From NCBI RefSeq assembly GCF_036226605.1, contig NZ_CP109000.1, positions 5,390,501 through 5,454,500 on the forward strand: a stretch of DNA of 64,000 bases. Direction: 5' to 3'. Positions within the stretch are counted from its first letter, which is position 1, and the number at the start of each line of letters is the position of its first letter. Under the pieces are notes generated by a model. It did not search any database and was not told the DNA's origin. It saw only the letters and a list, made by a program, of their open reading frames with translations. Below are positions 1 to 7,212 of this stretch, piece after piece. The stretch is from Streptomyces sp. NBC_00704. GTDB lineage: Bacteria; Actinomycetota; Actinomycetes; Streptomycetales; Streptomycetaceae. A program made the translations under genes and the position numbers.

Positions 1-734
1 CGTTCGAGGCGCCCCTCACCGAGGCGCACCGCTACTTCCTGGGCACCGACGACGACGGCGTCAGCTACTTCGCCCTGCAGAAGGACGCGCTGCCCGGCCG
101 GATCGACCAGTCCGCCCGCCCGGCCGGACTGCGCGAGGCCGGACTGCTGCTGTCACCGCGCGACGTGGGCCTGATGGTGCACGCAGTCGGCCTGGAGAGC
201 TGGCAGCGCACCCACCGTTTCTGCTCCCGCTGCGGCGAGCGCACCGTCATCGCCGCCGCCGGCCACATCCGCCGCTGCCCCGCCTGCGGCGCCGAGCACT
301 ACCCGCGCACCGACCCCGCCGTGATCATGGCCGTGACCGACGACGAGGACCGCATCCTCCTCGGCCGCCAGGTGCACTGGCCCGAGGGCCGCTTCTCGAC
401 CCTCGCCGGCTTCGTCGAGCCGGGCGAGTCCATCGAGCAGTCCGTGCGCCGCGAGGTCTTCGAGGAGGCCGGCATCACCGTCGGCCCGGTCGAGTACGTC
501 GCCAGCCAGCCCTGGCCCTTCCCGTCCAGCCTCATGCTGGGCTTCATGGCCCGCGCCACGTCCACCGACATCGACGTCGACGGCGACGAGATCCACGAGG
601 CCCGCTGGTTCTCCCGCGACGAACTCGGCGCGGCCTTCGAGTCCGGCGAGGTCCTGCCGCCCTACGGCATCTCCATCGCGGCCCGCCTGATCGAGCTCTG
701 GTACGGCAAGCCGCTGCCCACTCGCGCCGTCTGA
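1..734 (+). CDS. nudC: NADH pyrophosphatase NudC (5'-truncated by window edge)
   Basis: The reading frame is open from base 3 and has no start in the window, so about 243 C-terminal residues of a roughly 300-residue enzyme are present. The family hydrolyses NAD(H) to NMN(H) and AMP and can remove NAD caps from RNA. A four-cysteine zinc ribbon (CSRCG, then CPACG) is followed by a Nudix box of the GX5EX7REXXEEXG form (GFVEPGESIEQS through REVFEEAGI). After it comes the SQPWPFPSSLM segment that separates NudC from other Nudix enzymes. A symmetrical hairpin follows the stop codon. The identification is secure; only the N-terminal part is unseen. Confidence 0.95.
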   Translation, partial: FEAPLTEAHRYFLGTDDDGVSYFALQKDALPGRIDQSARPAGLREAGLLLSPRDVGLMVHAVGLESWQRTHRFCSRCGERTVIAAAGHIRRCPACGAEHYPRTDPAVIMAVTDDEDRILLGRQVHWPEGRFSTLAGFVEPGESIEQSVRREVFEEAGITVGPVEYVASQPWPFPSSLMLGFMARATSTDIDVDGDEIHEARWFSRDELGAAFESGEVLPPYGISIAARLIELWYGKPLPTRAV

Positions 735-746
735 CCCGGCACACAC

Positions 747-778
747 GAAGGGCGGCCCCGAACCCGGGACCGCCCTTC
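747..778. terminator. Bidirectional terminator hairpin between nudC and the mycoredoxin gene
   Basis: A 9-bp perfect stem (GAAGGGCGG at 747-755 with CCGCCCTTC at 770-778) encloses a C/G-rich inner part. It lies between two convergent genes. There is no U-tract, as is usual for Streptomyces terminators. Confidence 0.7.
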
Positions 779-841
779 CTCGCACGGCAACACAACCCGA
801 CCCGGCCCGCACGGCCGCGCCCGGTCACACGCCGGAAGCGA

Positions 842-1084
842 TCACACGCCGATCTTCTGCTTCACCTGCGCCAGCGACGGGTTCGTCAGCGTCGAGCCGT
901 CGGGGAAAAGTACAGTCGGCACCGTCTGGTTTCCGCCGTTGGCCTTCTCGACGAACGCGGCGGACGCCGGGTCCTGCTCGATGTTGATCTCGGTGTACGC
1001 GATGCCCTCGCGGTCCATCTGCTTCTTCAGCCGCTGGCAGTAGCCGCACCACGTGGTGCTGTACATCGTCACGGTGCCCAGCAT
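842..1084 (-). CDS. Glutaredoxin-like protein (mycoredoxin type)
   Basis: This 80-residue thioredoxin-fold protein has the N-terminal redox motif TTWCGYCQ and the cis-proline segment QTVPTV. The length and CGYC site fit actinobacterial mycoredoxins, which reduce mycothiol mixed disulfides in the cytoplasm. The ATG at 1084 is preferred because AAGGAG (reading from 1100 to 1095) sits ten bases upstream; the open frame continues farther but without a better start. About 50 bases upstream of the start is a perfect sigma-R-type promoter (see 1136-1161), so the gene is probably induced by thiol oxidation. This would tie it to the sigR-rsrA module about 32 kb away. It is divergent from uvrD2. Confidence 0.88.
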   Translation of the reverse strand: MLGTVTMYSTTWCGYCQRLKKQMDREGIAYTEINIEQDPASAAFVEKANGGNQTVPTVLFPDGSTLTNPSLAQVKQKIGV

Positions 1085-1135
1085 GTCTCTCGTGCTCCTT
1101 CGGCGGGTCGGGGGGACAGGCGGTCGTACTGGCAG

Positions 1136-1161
1136 AACGTACGCGAGGGTGCCGCCATTCC
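1136..1161 (-). promoter_or_regulatory. Sigma-R-type promoter for the mycoredoxin gene
   Basis: Reading the minus strand, GGAAT (1161-1157) is followed after exactly 18 bases by GTT (1138-1136). This matches the known sigma-R consensus GGAAT-N18-GTT. The spacing to the mycoredoxin start (about 50 bases) leaves a short leader. Confidence 0.75.
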
Positions 1162-1304
1162 CGCCGGCCGCGGGTCGGGTCCGGGAGCCGGAGTGACGCT
1201 CGCCGCATGAGCACGAGCCTGAGCCCGCCGCATTAGTACGACTGCGGGGGCCTGCCTGTGGACAACCGTCCCGCCCGTCTCCGCGGACCTGGCAGCATGG
1301 CTGT

Positions 1305-3506
1305 GTGACAGCAGCAACGCACTCCTCCCTCTTCCCGCAGGCACCGGACTCGGCCGACGCGGTGCTCGAAGGGCTCGACCCCGAGCAGCGCGAGGTGGCC
1401 ACCGCCCTGCGCGGTCCGGTGTGCGTGCTGGCGGGGGCCGGCACCGGCAAGACCCGGGCGATCACCCACCGCATCGCCTACGGCGTCCGCGCCGGCATCC
1501 TTCAGCCCTCCAGCGTGCTCGCCGTCACCTTCACCAACCGCGCGGCGGGGGAGATGCGGGGCCGGCTGCGCCAGCTCGGCGCCCAGGGGGTGCAGGCCCG
1601 CACCTTCCACTCCGCGGCCCTGCGTCAGCTCCAGTACTTCTGGCCGAAAGCGATCGGTGGGTCACTGCCCCGGCTCGTCGACCGCAAGATACAGCTCGTC
1701 GCCGAAGCGGCCGCCGCGTGCCGCCTGCGACTCGACCGGGGCGAGCTGCGGGACGCCACCGCGGAGATCGAGTGGTCCAAGGTCACCCAGACCGTCCCCG
1801 GCGACTACGCCCGGGCCGCCGCCAAGGCGGGCCGCGAGGTCCCCCGCGACCCCGCCGAGATCGCCCAGCTCTACGCCGCCTACGAAAACCTCAAGCGGGC
1901 CCGCGGCGTCATCGACTTCGAGGACGTCCTGCTGCTGACCGTGGCCGTCCTCCAGGACCGCCACGACATCGCCGAGCAGGTGCGCGCCCAGTACCAGCAC
2001 TTCGTGGTCGACGAGTACCAGGACGTCAGCCCCCTTCAGCAGCGGCTGCTCGAACTGTGGCTCGGCGAGCGGGACGACCTGTGCGTGGTCGGCGACGCCA
2101 GCCAGACGATCTACTCCTTCACCGGCGCCACCCCCGACCACCTGCTCGACTTCCGCACCCGCCACCCGGGTGCCACCGTCGTGAAACTGGTGCGCGACTA
2201 CCGCTCCACGCCCCAGGTCGTCCATCTCGCCAACGGCCTGCTGGCCCAGGCCCGCGGCCGTGCCGCGGACCACCGTCTGGAGCTGGTCTCCCAGCGCGCG
2301 CCCGGCCCGGAGCCCGCCTACACCGAATACCCCGACGAGCCGGCCGAGGCGGACGGCGCGGCCCGCCGTATCCGCGAACTCCTCGACGCGGGCGTCCCGG
2401 CCGCGGAGATCGCCGTCCTGTTCCGCACGAACGCGCAGTCGGAGACCTACGAACAGGCGCTGGCCGACCGCGGCGTCCCGTACCAGCTGCGCGGCGCGGA
2501 GCGGTTCTTCGACCGGCCCGAGGTGCGCAAGGCGCGGGTCGCCCTGCGCGGCGCGGCCCGCTTCGGCGGCAACGACACGCTGCTGGAGGACGCCGTCGAC
2601 CTGCCCTCCCAGGTGCGGGCCGTCCTCTCGGGCGAGGGCTGGACCACGCAGCCGCCGGCCGGCTCCGGAGCCGTCAGGGAGCGCTGGGAGTCGCTGGCCG
2701 CGCTGGTCCACCTCGCCCAGGACTTCGCCGCCGCCGGGCCCGGCGCCACGCTGGCCGATCTGGTCGCCGAACTGGACGAGCGGGCGAACGCCCAGCACGC
2801 CCCGACCGTGCAGGGCGTCACCCTGGCCTCCCTGCACTCGGCCAAGGGCCTGGAGTGGGACGTCGTCTTCCTCGTCGGCGTCGCCGAGGGCATGATGCCG
2901 ATCACCTACGCCAAGACGGACGAGCAGATCGAGGAGGAGCGCCGCCTGCTGTACGTCGGGGTCACCCGGGCCCGTGAACGCCTGCACGTCTCCTGGGCGC
3001 TCTCCCGTTCGCCGGGCGGCCGCGCGAGTCGTCGCCCCAGCCGCTTCCTCGACGGGCTGCGCCCCGGTTCGGGTACCGCCGTCGCGGGCCGGGGCGGCGG
3101 CGCCGGGGGTATCGAGCGCGGTGTCACGGGCGGGGCTCCGCTCGCGCCCGCCGTGCCGCGCCGGACCCGGCGCGGCCCTGCCCGGTGCCGGGTCTGCGGG
3201 CGGACGCTGACCGACGCCGGCGAGATGAAGCTGATGCGCTGCGAGGACTGCCCCTCCGACATGGACGAGGGGCTCTACGAGCGGCTGCGGGACTGGCGGG
3301 CGGTCCAGGCGCGGCGGAGCGGACAGCCGGCGTACTGCGTGTTCACGGACAAGACGCTGATGGCGATCGCCGAGGCCGTGCCCGACGAGGAGGGCGAGCT
3401 GGCCCGGATCCCCGGGGTCGGGGTGCGCAAGTTCAACCGTTACGGTGCCGACGTTCTGGCCATCTGCGCAGGCCAGGACGTGCCGGGCGGCGAGGTGGAG
3501 GACTGA
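1305..3506 (+). CDS. uvrD2: ATP-dependent DNA helicase UvrD2 (SF1, with HRDC domain)
   Basis: This is a 733-residue SF1A helicase. The Walker A motif GAGTGKT is at residues 44-50, the DEYQD Walker B motif is near residue 235, and the motif VTRARERLHV lies late in domain 2A. The helicase core is followed by a tetracysteine linker (CRVC, then 14 residues, then CEDC) and a C-terminal HRDC domain ending near DVLAIC. That core-tetracysteine-HRDC order is the UvrD2 layout described in mycobacteria and separates it from UvrD1/PcrA. The GTG at 1305 is the first plausible start. The family unwinds 3'-tailed duplex DNA during repair. The gene is divergent from the mycoredoxin gene. I see no terminator before the wblC promoter. 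Confidence 0.93.
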   Translation: MTAATHSSLFPQAPDSADAVLEGLDPEQREVATALRGPVCVLAGAGTGKTRAITHRIAYGVRAGILQPSSVLAVTFTNRAAGEMRGRLRQLGAQGVQARTFHSAALRQLQYFWPKAIGGSLPRLVDRKIQLVAEAAAACRLRLDRGELRDATAEIEWSKVTQTVPGDYARAAAKAGREVPRDPAEIAQLYAAYENLKRARGVIDFEDVLLLTVAVLQDRHDIAEQVRAQYQHFVVDEYQDVSPLQQRLLELWLGERDDLCVVGDASQTIYSFTGATPDHLLDFRTRHPGATVVKLVRDYRSTPQVVHLANGLLAQARGRAADHRLELVSQRAPGPEPAYTEYPDEPAEADGAARRIRELLDAGVPAAEIAVLFRTNAQSETYEQALADRGVPYQLRGAERFFDRPEVRKARVALRGAARFGGNDTLLEDAVDLPSQVRAVLSGEGWTTQPPAGSGAVRERWESLAALVHLAQDFAAAGPGATLADLVAELDERANAQHAPTVQGVTLASLHSAKGLEWDVVFLVGVAEGMMPITYAKTDEQIEEERRLLYVGVTRARERLHVSWALSRSPGGRASRRPSRFLDGLRPGSGTAVAGRGGGAGGIERGVTGGAPLAPAVPRRTRRGPARCRVCGRTLTDAGEMKLMRCEDCPSDMDEGLYERLRDWRAVQARRSGQPAYCVFTDKTLMAIAEAVPDEEGELARIPGVGVRKFNRYGADVLAICAGQDVPGGEVED

Positions 3507-3542
3507 GGGGCGGGGCGTGCGAGATTGATCCGAACTCGTCGG

Positions 3543-3581
3543 AAAAATAGTTTGCGCATGCCCCGGCAATCCCCATAGGTT
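3543..3581 (+). promoter_or_regulatory. wblC promoter with AT-rich WhiB7-type upstream element
   Basis: An AT-rich run (AAAAATA, 3543-3549) lies directly upstream of a -35 element TTGCGC (3552-3557). An 18-bp spacer and a -10 element TAGGTT (3576-3581) follow. An AT-rich patch just upstream of the -35 is the known recognition feature of WhiB7/WblC, whose AT-hook contacts it beside the primary sigma factor. The site therefore predicts autoactivation. The transcription start would be near 3588, leaving a leader of about 600 bases before wblC. Confidence 0.65.
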
Positions 3582-3699
3582 CTTAGACACGGGAACGGCG
3601 GCCTTCTCCAAGGCCCTGATTCCGTGCTGTACTTACCTGCATATCCGTCGGATCGGGCTCACCCCCGGTCCCCCGAGACGCCGAGAGGAGGCGATTCCA

Positions 3700-4017
3700 G
3701 TGATCATCATCAACCGCAGCTCTGCCGCCAAACTGACCGGTCTCTCCGTCGTCTCCTCGTGCATGCTCGGCGCCTCGACCCTGGGCACCGGTCTGTCCGG
3801 CATCAGTGCCGGCCGGCTCGTGTCCTCCCGCGTCGCCTCCGCGGATCTTCCCGTCCGTGAGCGCAATGAGCGACCGACCGAGGCACTGGAAGCCGTAAAG
3901 GGACAGGCGCATGCCTATGCCTTCGCAGCGTCCGGTGCCGGATTCCGGAAGCAGACGACGCAGCACCACCTGATGTGGGCCTTCCGTGGGCCGGAACCCT
4001 GGAGTGATCCAGCCTGA
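3700..4017 (+). CDS. Leader ORF upstream of wblC (candidate regulatory uORF)
   Basis: This is a 105-codon ORF starting with GTG at 3700 behind a strong ribosome site (GAGAGGAGG, about eight bases upstream). It begins MIIINRSSAAKLTG and matches no domain I know. The TGA stop (4015-4017) lies inside a 7-bp perfect hairpin (CCTGATC 4013-4019 with GATCAGG 4023-4029). This hairpin immediately precedes the intrinsic terminator at 4042-4079. The arrangement fits ribosome-monitored attenuation, as reported for wblC/whiB7 leaders, in which translation-inhibiting antibiotics relieve termination. The peptide itself may have no function. The alternative reading is a small protein gene of unknown role. 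Confidence 0.6.
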   Translation: MIIINRSSAAKLTGLSVVSSCMLGASTLGTGLSGISAGRLVSSRVASADLPVRERNERPTEALEAVKGQAHAYAFAASGAGFRKQTTQHHLMWAFRGPEPWSDPA

Positions 4018-4079
4018 TCGTCGATCAGGCCGGCGCCTTCAGGGCCGCGGAACCCCACCCGGGATCCGCGGCCCTTTTG
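4013..4079 (+). terminator. Transcription attenuator in the wblC leader
   Basis: Two hairpins lie in tandem. The first, 4013-4029, has 7-bp arms and contains the leader-ORF stop codon. The second has 10-bp perfect arms (GGGCCGCGGA at 4042-4051, TCCGCGGCCC at 4065-4074) followed by TTTTGTTTG. It is a textbook intrinsic terminator, rare in Streptomyces, placed about 115 bases before the wblC start. Premature termination here would keep wblC off unless the terminator is prevented from forming. Confidence 0.8.
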
Positions 4080-4195
4080 TTTGTCCCGATCACGGGGACG
4101 ACGGAGCGAAGGGGCCTCGGGACAAGAAAAGAACCCGGTACCCGCCGACAACCGGTCCCACCGGACCGGACCGACCAGACGAGGAAAAACACACC

Positions 4196-4564
4196 GTGCA
4201 ACTCGAAGCGCACGCCCCGTCCGTACCGCCTTCCGAAACGCTCCCCCCGCCCGGTCTCACGAAGGACCCCACCTTGATCCCGCTCACGGCGCTGACCGCG
4301 CTCGACGACGCCATCGAGAACCTCGGCGTGCCCGTCCCCTGCCGCTCCTACGACCCGGAGGTCTTCTTCGCCGAGACGCCCGCCGACGTCGAGTACGCCA
4401 AGTCCCTGTGCCGCACCTGCCCGCTGGTCGAGGCCTGCCTCGCCGGCGCCAAGGAGCGTCGCGAGCCCTGGGGCGTCTGGGGTGGCGAGCTGTTCGTCCA
4501 GGGTGTCGTCGTCGCCCGCAAGCGGCCGCGTGGTCGCCCGCGCAAGAACCCGGTCACAGCATGA
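4196..4564 (+). CDS. wblC: WhiB-like transcription factor WblC (WhiB7 type)
   Basis: This 122-residue WhiB-family protein has four iron-sulfur cysteines: one in VPCRSYD, two in CRTC and one in EACL. The G(V/I)WGG turn is present as GVWGGEL. The basic C-terminus carries the AT-hook RGRPRKN, the feature that marks WhiB7/WblC orthologues. These proteins bind the primary sigma factor and activate intrinsic resistance genes when translation is inhibited. The GTG at 4196 is chosen because GAGGAAA ends nine bases upstream; the frame is open farther upstream but that part is leader RNA. Control is predicted at two levels, an AT-hook promoter and an attenuator. The stop codon overlaps the next gene by four bases. 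Confidence 0.9.
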   Translation: MQLEAHAPSVPPSETLPPPGLTKDPTLIPLTALTALDDAIENLGVPVPCRSYDPEVFFAETPADVEYAKSLCRTCPLVEACLAGAKERREPWGVWGGELFVQGVVVARKRPRGRPRKNPVTA

Positions 4565-4884
4565 ACATCGCAGGAACGATCGATCGCCCCCTCACGCAAG
4601 ACCCCAAGAAGCAGGCCCCGATGAAGCCGTTCACCAGCGAGCCCGCAGGCTCCGCGACCGAAGACGTCACCACCACCGGCGCGTACGACTCGCGCCAGAA
4701 CAGGACCCGCGAGATGCAACTCATTCCAGAAGCCCTGGCACGTGCGCATATGCACGACCGCCTGCGCGAGGCCGAGAACGGCCGCCAGGCGGCGCGCCTG
4801 CTGGCCGCTCGGCGGATGCAGCGTCGGGCCGAGCGCGCCTCGCTGCGCGCCCGCCGGGCGCTCGCCATGGCCGTGATGCAGTGA
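4561..4884 (+). CDS. Unknown small protein, translationally coupled to wblC
   Basis: This 107-residue protein has an ATG overlapping the wblC stop codon (ATGA), so it is probably translated by ribosomes leaving wblC. The first 60 residues are polar and disorder-like. The last 45 are strongly basic and helical, rich in Ala and Arg (for example AARLLAARRMQRRAERASLR), and may bind nucleic acid or the ribosome. I recognise no domain. An alternative start is the ATG at 4621. Coupling to wblC suggests it acts in the same antibiotic response; that is inference only. Confidence 0.7.
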   Translation: MNIAGTIDRPLTQDPKKQAPMKPFTSEPAGSATEDVTTTGAYDSRQNRTREMQLIPEALARAHMHDRLREAENGRQAARLLAARRMQRRAERASLRARRALAMAVMQ

Positions 4885-4938
4885 TCACACCCACCTGAAG
4901 CGGTGGCCTCCCGGTCCACGGGGAGGCGAAGCTCTTCG

Positions 4939-4976
4939 CGCGGGGGCCGGTCCGTCCGAACGGACCGGCCCCCGCG
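4939..4976 (+). terminator. Strong terminator hairpin after the wblC operon
   Basis: A 17-bp perfect stem (arms 4939-4955 and 4960-4976) closes with a four-base loop CCGA. It lies just after the wblC partner gene and before the hexapeptide-repeat gene. Confidence 0.75.
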
Positions 4977-5022
4977 GTGCGTTGTGGTGGCGAACCCGGG
5001 CAGCGGCGCTATCGTCCCGAGA

Positions 5023-5631
5023 ATGACGCGTCCTCCCGGAGACAGCGAACGAGCCGGAGACGAAGAGCGGACCGGAGCCGGTGACCGGACCGGAGCCGGT
5101 GAGCGGACCGGCGACGGTGAGCGGGCCACGCACGGTGACCGAGCCGCGCAAGGTGACCGAGCCGCGCAAGGTGAGCGGACCGGAAACGGCGAACGAGCCG
5201 GAGACGGCGAACGAGCCGGAGACAGCGACCGGGCCGGCGACGGTGAGCGGGCCACGCACGGTGAGCGGGCCACGCACGGTGACCGAGCCGCGCAGGGTGA
5301 GCGGACCGGAGACGGCGAGCGGACCGGAAACGGCGAACGAGCCGGAGACAGCGACCGAGCCGGAGACGAAGAGCGGACCGGAGACGGCGAACGGGCCGGA
5401 GACGGCGAACGGGACCTGCCCCGTGAGCGGGCCGGAGGTGGGGGCCGCGGCGGCTCCTCGTGCGAGCCCGGTGCCGTGGCGTGCGCCCGCTGCGGTGTGC
5501 AGGCCGGGCAGCCGCCGCCCCTCACCTGGACGTGCTCCGTGGAGCACGGGGTCCGGCGCTTTTACTGCGAGGCCTGTGCCCGCGCCAACCTCAGGGCGAT
5601 CGAGGGACGACTGGACTCGGACTGGTGGTGA
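5023..5631 (+). CDS. Hexapeptide-repeat protein with C-terminal cysteine-rich domain (unknown)
   Basis: The 202-residue protein starts at ATG 5023; the ribosome site is weak. Residues about 6-135 are tandem hexads close to GDGERA (variants GDSDRA, THGERA, AQGERT), a highly charged and probably disordered segment encoded by an 18-bp minisatellite. Residues about 150-202 form a compact domain with CARCG, then WTCSVEHG, then YCEAC, probably zinc binding, and end in LDSDWW. Only that C-terminal part looks like a conserved fold; its function is unknown. The repeat also yields a long RS-rich open frame on the opposite strand, which I reject as a gene. The hexad number probably varies between strains. 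Confidence 0.7.
   Translation: MTRPPGDSERAGDEERTGAGDRTGAGERTGDGERATHGDRAAQGDRAAQGERTGNGERAGDGERAGDSDRAGDGERATHGERATHGDRAAQGERTGDGERTGNGERAGDSDRAGDEERTGDGERAGDGERDLPRERAGGGGRGGSSCEPGAVACARCGVQAGQPPPLTWTCSVEHGVRRFYCEACARANLRAIEGRLDSDWW
5038..5425 (+). repeat. 18-bp tandem minisatellite inside a coding region
   Basis: About twenty imperfect copies of an 18-base unit (for example GGCGAACGAGCCGGAGAC) run in frame with the gene at 5023-5631. Most differences between copies keep the alternation of acidic, Arg and Gly/Ala codons. The array length is a multiple of three, so gain or loss of units leaves the downstream domain in frame. Confidence 0.85.
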
Positions 5632-5706
5632 GAAGCGTCACACGGTGCCGCGCGGCTTCCTGTCCCGTTGCCCGTCCGTGCCGTCCGCTCCTCCGCGTCC
5701 CCTTCT

Positions 5707-7212
5707 TCACGCCTCCGCGACCGAGCCCCCGGCCTCCAGCTCACCCCGCTCCTTCAGCTCACCCCGTTCCTTCAGTTCCTTCAGCTCTTGGACGTTCTCC
5801 AGCTCTTCGCCTTCCCCCGGCTCCTCGGGTTCGTCCAGCTCCTCGAGTTCCTCCAGCACCTCCTGATCGTCCGGGGTCTCCTCCGGGACGAAGCCGGGCA
5901 GCCACTCCTCCAGTTCCTCGCGCAGCCGCACCGTCGCGCCGAGCTGGCACAGCACGCCGATGGTGCTCAACGTCACCCGGTGTATCAGCAGGTAGGCGGG
6001 CGGCAGGTTGAGCTGCTTGCCCAACTGGTGGGCGGGGGAGCGTATGTCGGCGATCCGGGCCGCCTGGCTGCGCATCCAGCCGCGGGTGAACGTGAACTCG
6101 TCGACCCGGGCCGGCTCGATGATCGGAAGGAGGTAGTCGAGGACCGCGTCGGGATCCAGCTCTATGGACTCCTTGACGAAGCCCTCCCTGCGGAGCAGCT
6201 CGTAGACCGCCTCGGCCTCGCCGTCCAGGGTGAGGCGCAGTGACTCGCCGATCGGATCGGGCAGTCCGCCCGGGAGCCGGTCCACGGTGCCGAAGTCCAG
6301 CACGCCCAGCCGCCAGTCGTCCTCGCCTCCGGGGCCGCCCGGCAGCAGGCGGAAGTTGCCGGGATGCGGGTCGGCGTGCAGCAGGCCGGTGCGGGCCGGG
6401 CCGGAGAAGAGGAACCGGGACAGGAGCTGACCGGCGCGATCGCGCTGTTCCTCGGTGCCGTCGGCGATCACCTCGGAGAGCGGCACGCCGTCGATCCACT
6501 CGGTGACCAGGATCTGGTCGCACTGGTGGACCACCGCCGGCACCACGACGTCCGGGTCGTCGGCGAACTCGTCCGCGTGGGCCTGCTGGGCCTGCGCCTC
6601 CAGGCTGTAGTCGAGCTCCTCCGAGACCCGGTCCCTCATTTCCGTGATCAGGGGTTTGACGTCCATGCCGGGGACGAGCGGGCCCAACAGCCTGGCGAAC
6701 CTGCTGAGTTGGTTCAGGTCGGAGAGCAGTGCCTCGCCCGCCCCCGGGTACTGGACCTTGACCGCGACCTCCCGGCCGTCGTGCCACACCGCTCGGTGCA
6801 CCTGGCCGATCGAGGCGGCCGCGGCCGGCTTGTCGTCGAACTCCAGGAACAGCTGCGCCCAGTCCCCACCGAGCTGCGCCGTGAGGACGGCGTGCATGGT
6901 GCGGGTCGGCATCGGCGGCGCCGCGTCCTGGAGCTTGGTGAGTGCCGCGCGGTAGGGGCCGGCCACCTCCTCGGGCAGGGCGGACTCGAAGACGGACAGG
7001 GCCTGTCCGAACTTCATCGCGCCGCCCTTCAGCTCGCCCAGCACCTTGAAGAGCTGGTCGGCGGTGCGCTGCTGCAGCTCGCGGCCGACGATCTCCGCGG
7101 ACTCGCCCACGATCCGCTTGCCCAGGCCCCAGGTCGCCCGCCCGGCGAAGCCGAGCGGGAGCGCGGCGAGCTTGGCGGTCCGGGTGACCGCCTTCCGGGG
7201 AAGATCAGACAT
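5707..7212 (-). CDS. ABC1/UbiB-family atypical kinase (AarF-like)
   Basis: This 501-residue protein carries the ABC1 hallmarks: the KxGQ-type motif (MKFGQALS), the Ala-rich loop with SIGQVH, VAVKVQYP with the ATP-site lysine, the catalytic segment HADPHPGNF, and LDFGTV in place of DFG. Members are atypical ATPases or kinases linked to isoprenoid lipid metabolism. After about residue 440 there is an unusual tail rich in Glu and Leu, with short repeats such as ELKERG, that is not part of the fold. The ATG at 7212 has GGAGGG upstream. It lies inside the last codons of the preceding ThiF-like gene, so the two are translationally coupled. The lipid or protein substrate is unknown. Confidence 0.85.
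   Translation of the reverse strand: MSDLPRKAVTRTAKLAALPLGFAGRATWGLGKRIVGESAEIVGRELQQRTADQLFKVLGELKGGAMKFGQALSVFESALPEEVAGPYRAALTKLQDAAPPMPTRTMHAVLTAQLGGDWAQLFLEFDDKPAAAASIGQVHRAVWHDGREVAVKVQYPGAGEALLSDLNQLSRFARLLGPLVPGMDVKPLITEMRDRVSEELDYSLEAQAQQAHADEFADDPDVVVPAVVHQCDQILVTEWIDGVPLSEVIADGTEEQRDRAGQLLSRFLFSGPARTGLLHADPHPGNFRLLPGGPGGEDDWRLGVLDFGTVDRLPGGLPDPIGESLRLTLDGEAEAVYELLRREGFVKESIELDPDAVLDYLLPIIEPARVDEFTFTRGWMRSQAARIADIRSPAHQLGKQLNLPPAYLLIHRVTLSTIGVLCQLGATVRLREELEEWLPGFVPEETPDDQEVLEELEELDEPEEPGEGEELENVQELKELKERGELKERGELEAGGSVAEA

Noticed and set aside
3624..3860. ORF overlapping the wblC uORF in another frame
   Set aside because: No ribosome site; the frame at 3700 has a strong one and ends in the attenuator hairpin.
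4554..5525. Long minus-strand ORF encoding an SPSPARS-type RS-repeat protein
   Set aside because: It is the antisense shadow of the 18-bp minisatellite in the plus-strand gene, which has a coherent C-terminal cysteine domain. The minus frame runs through wblC and the terminator.
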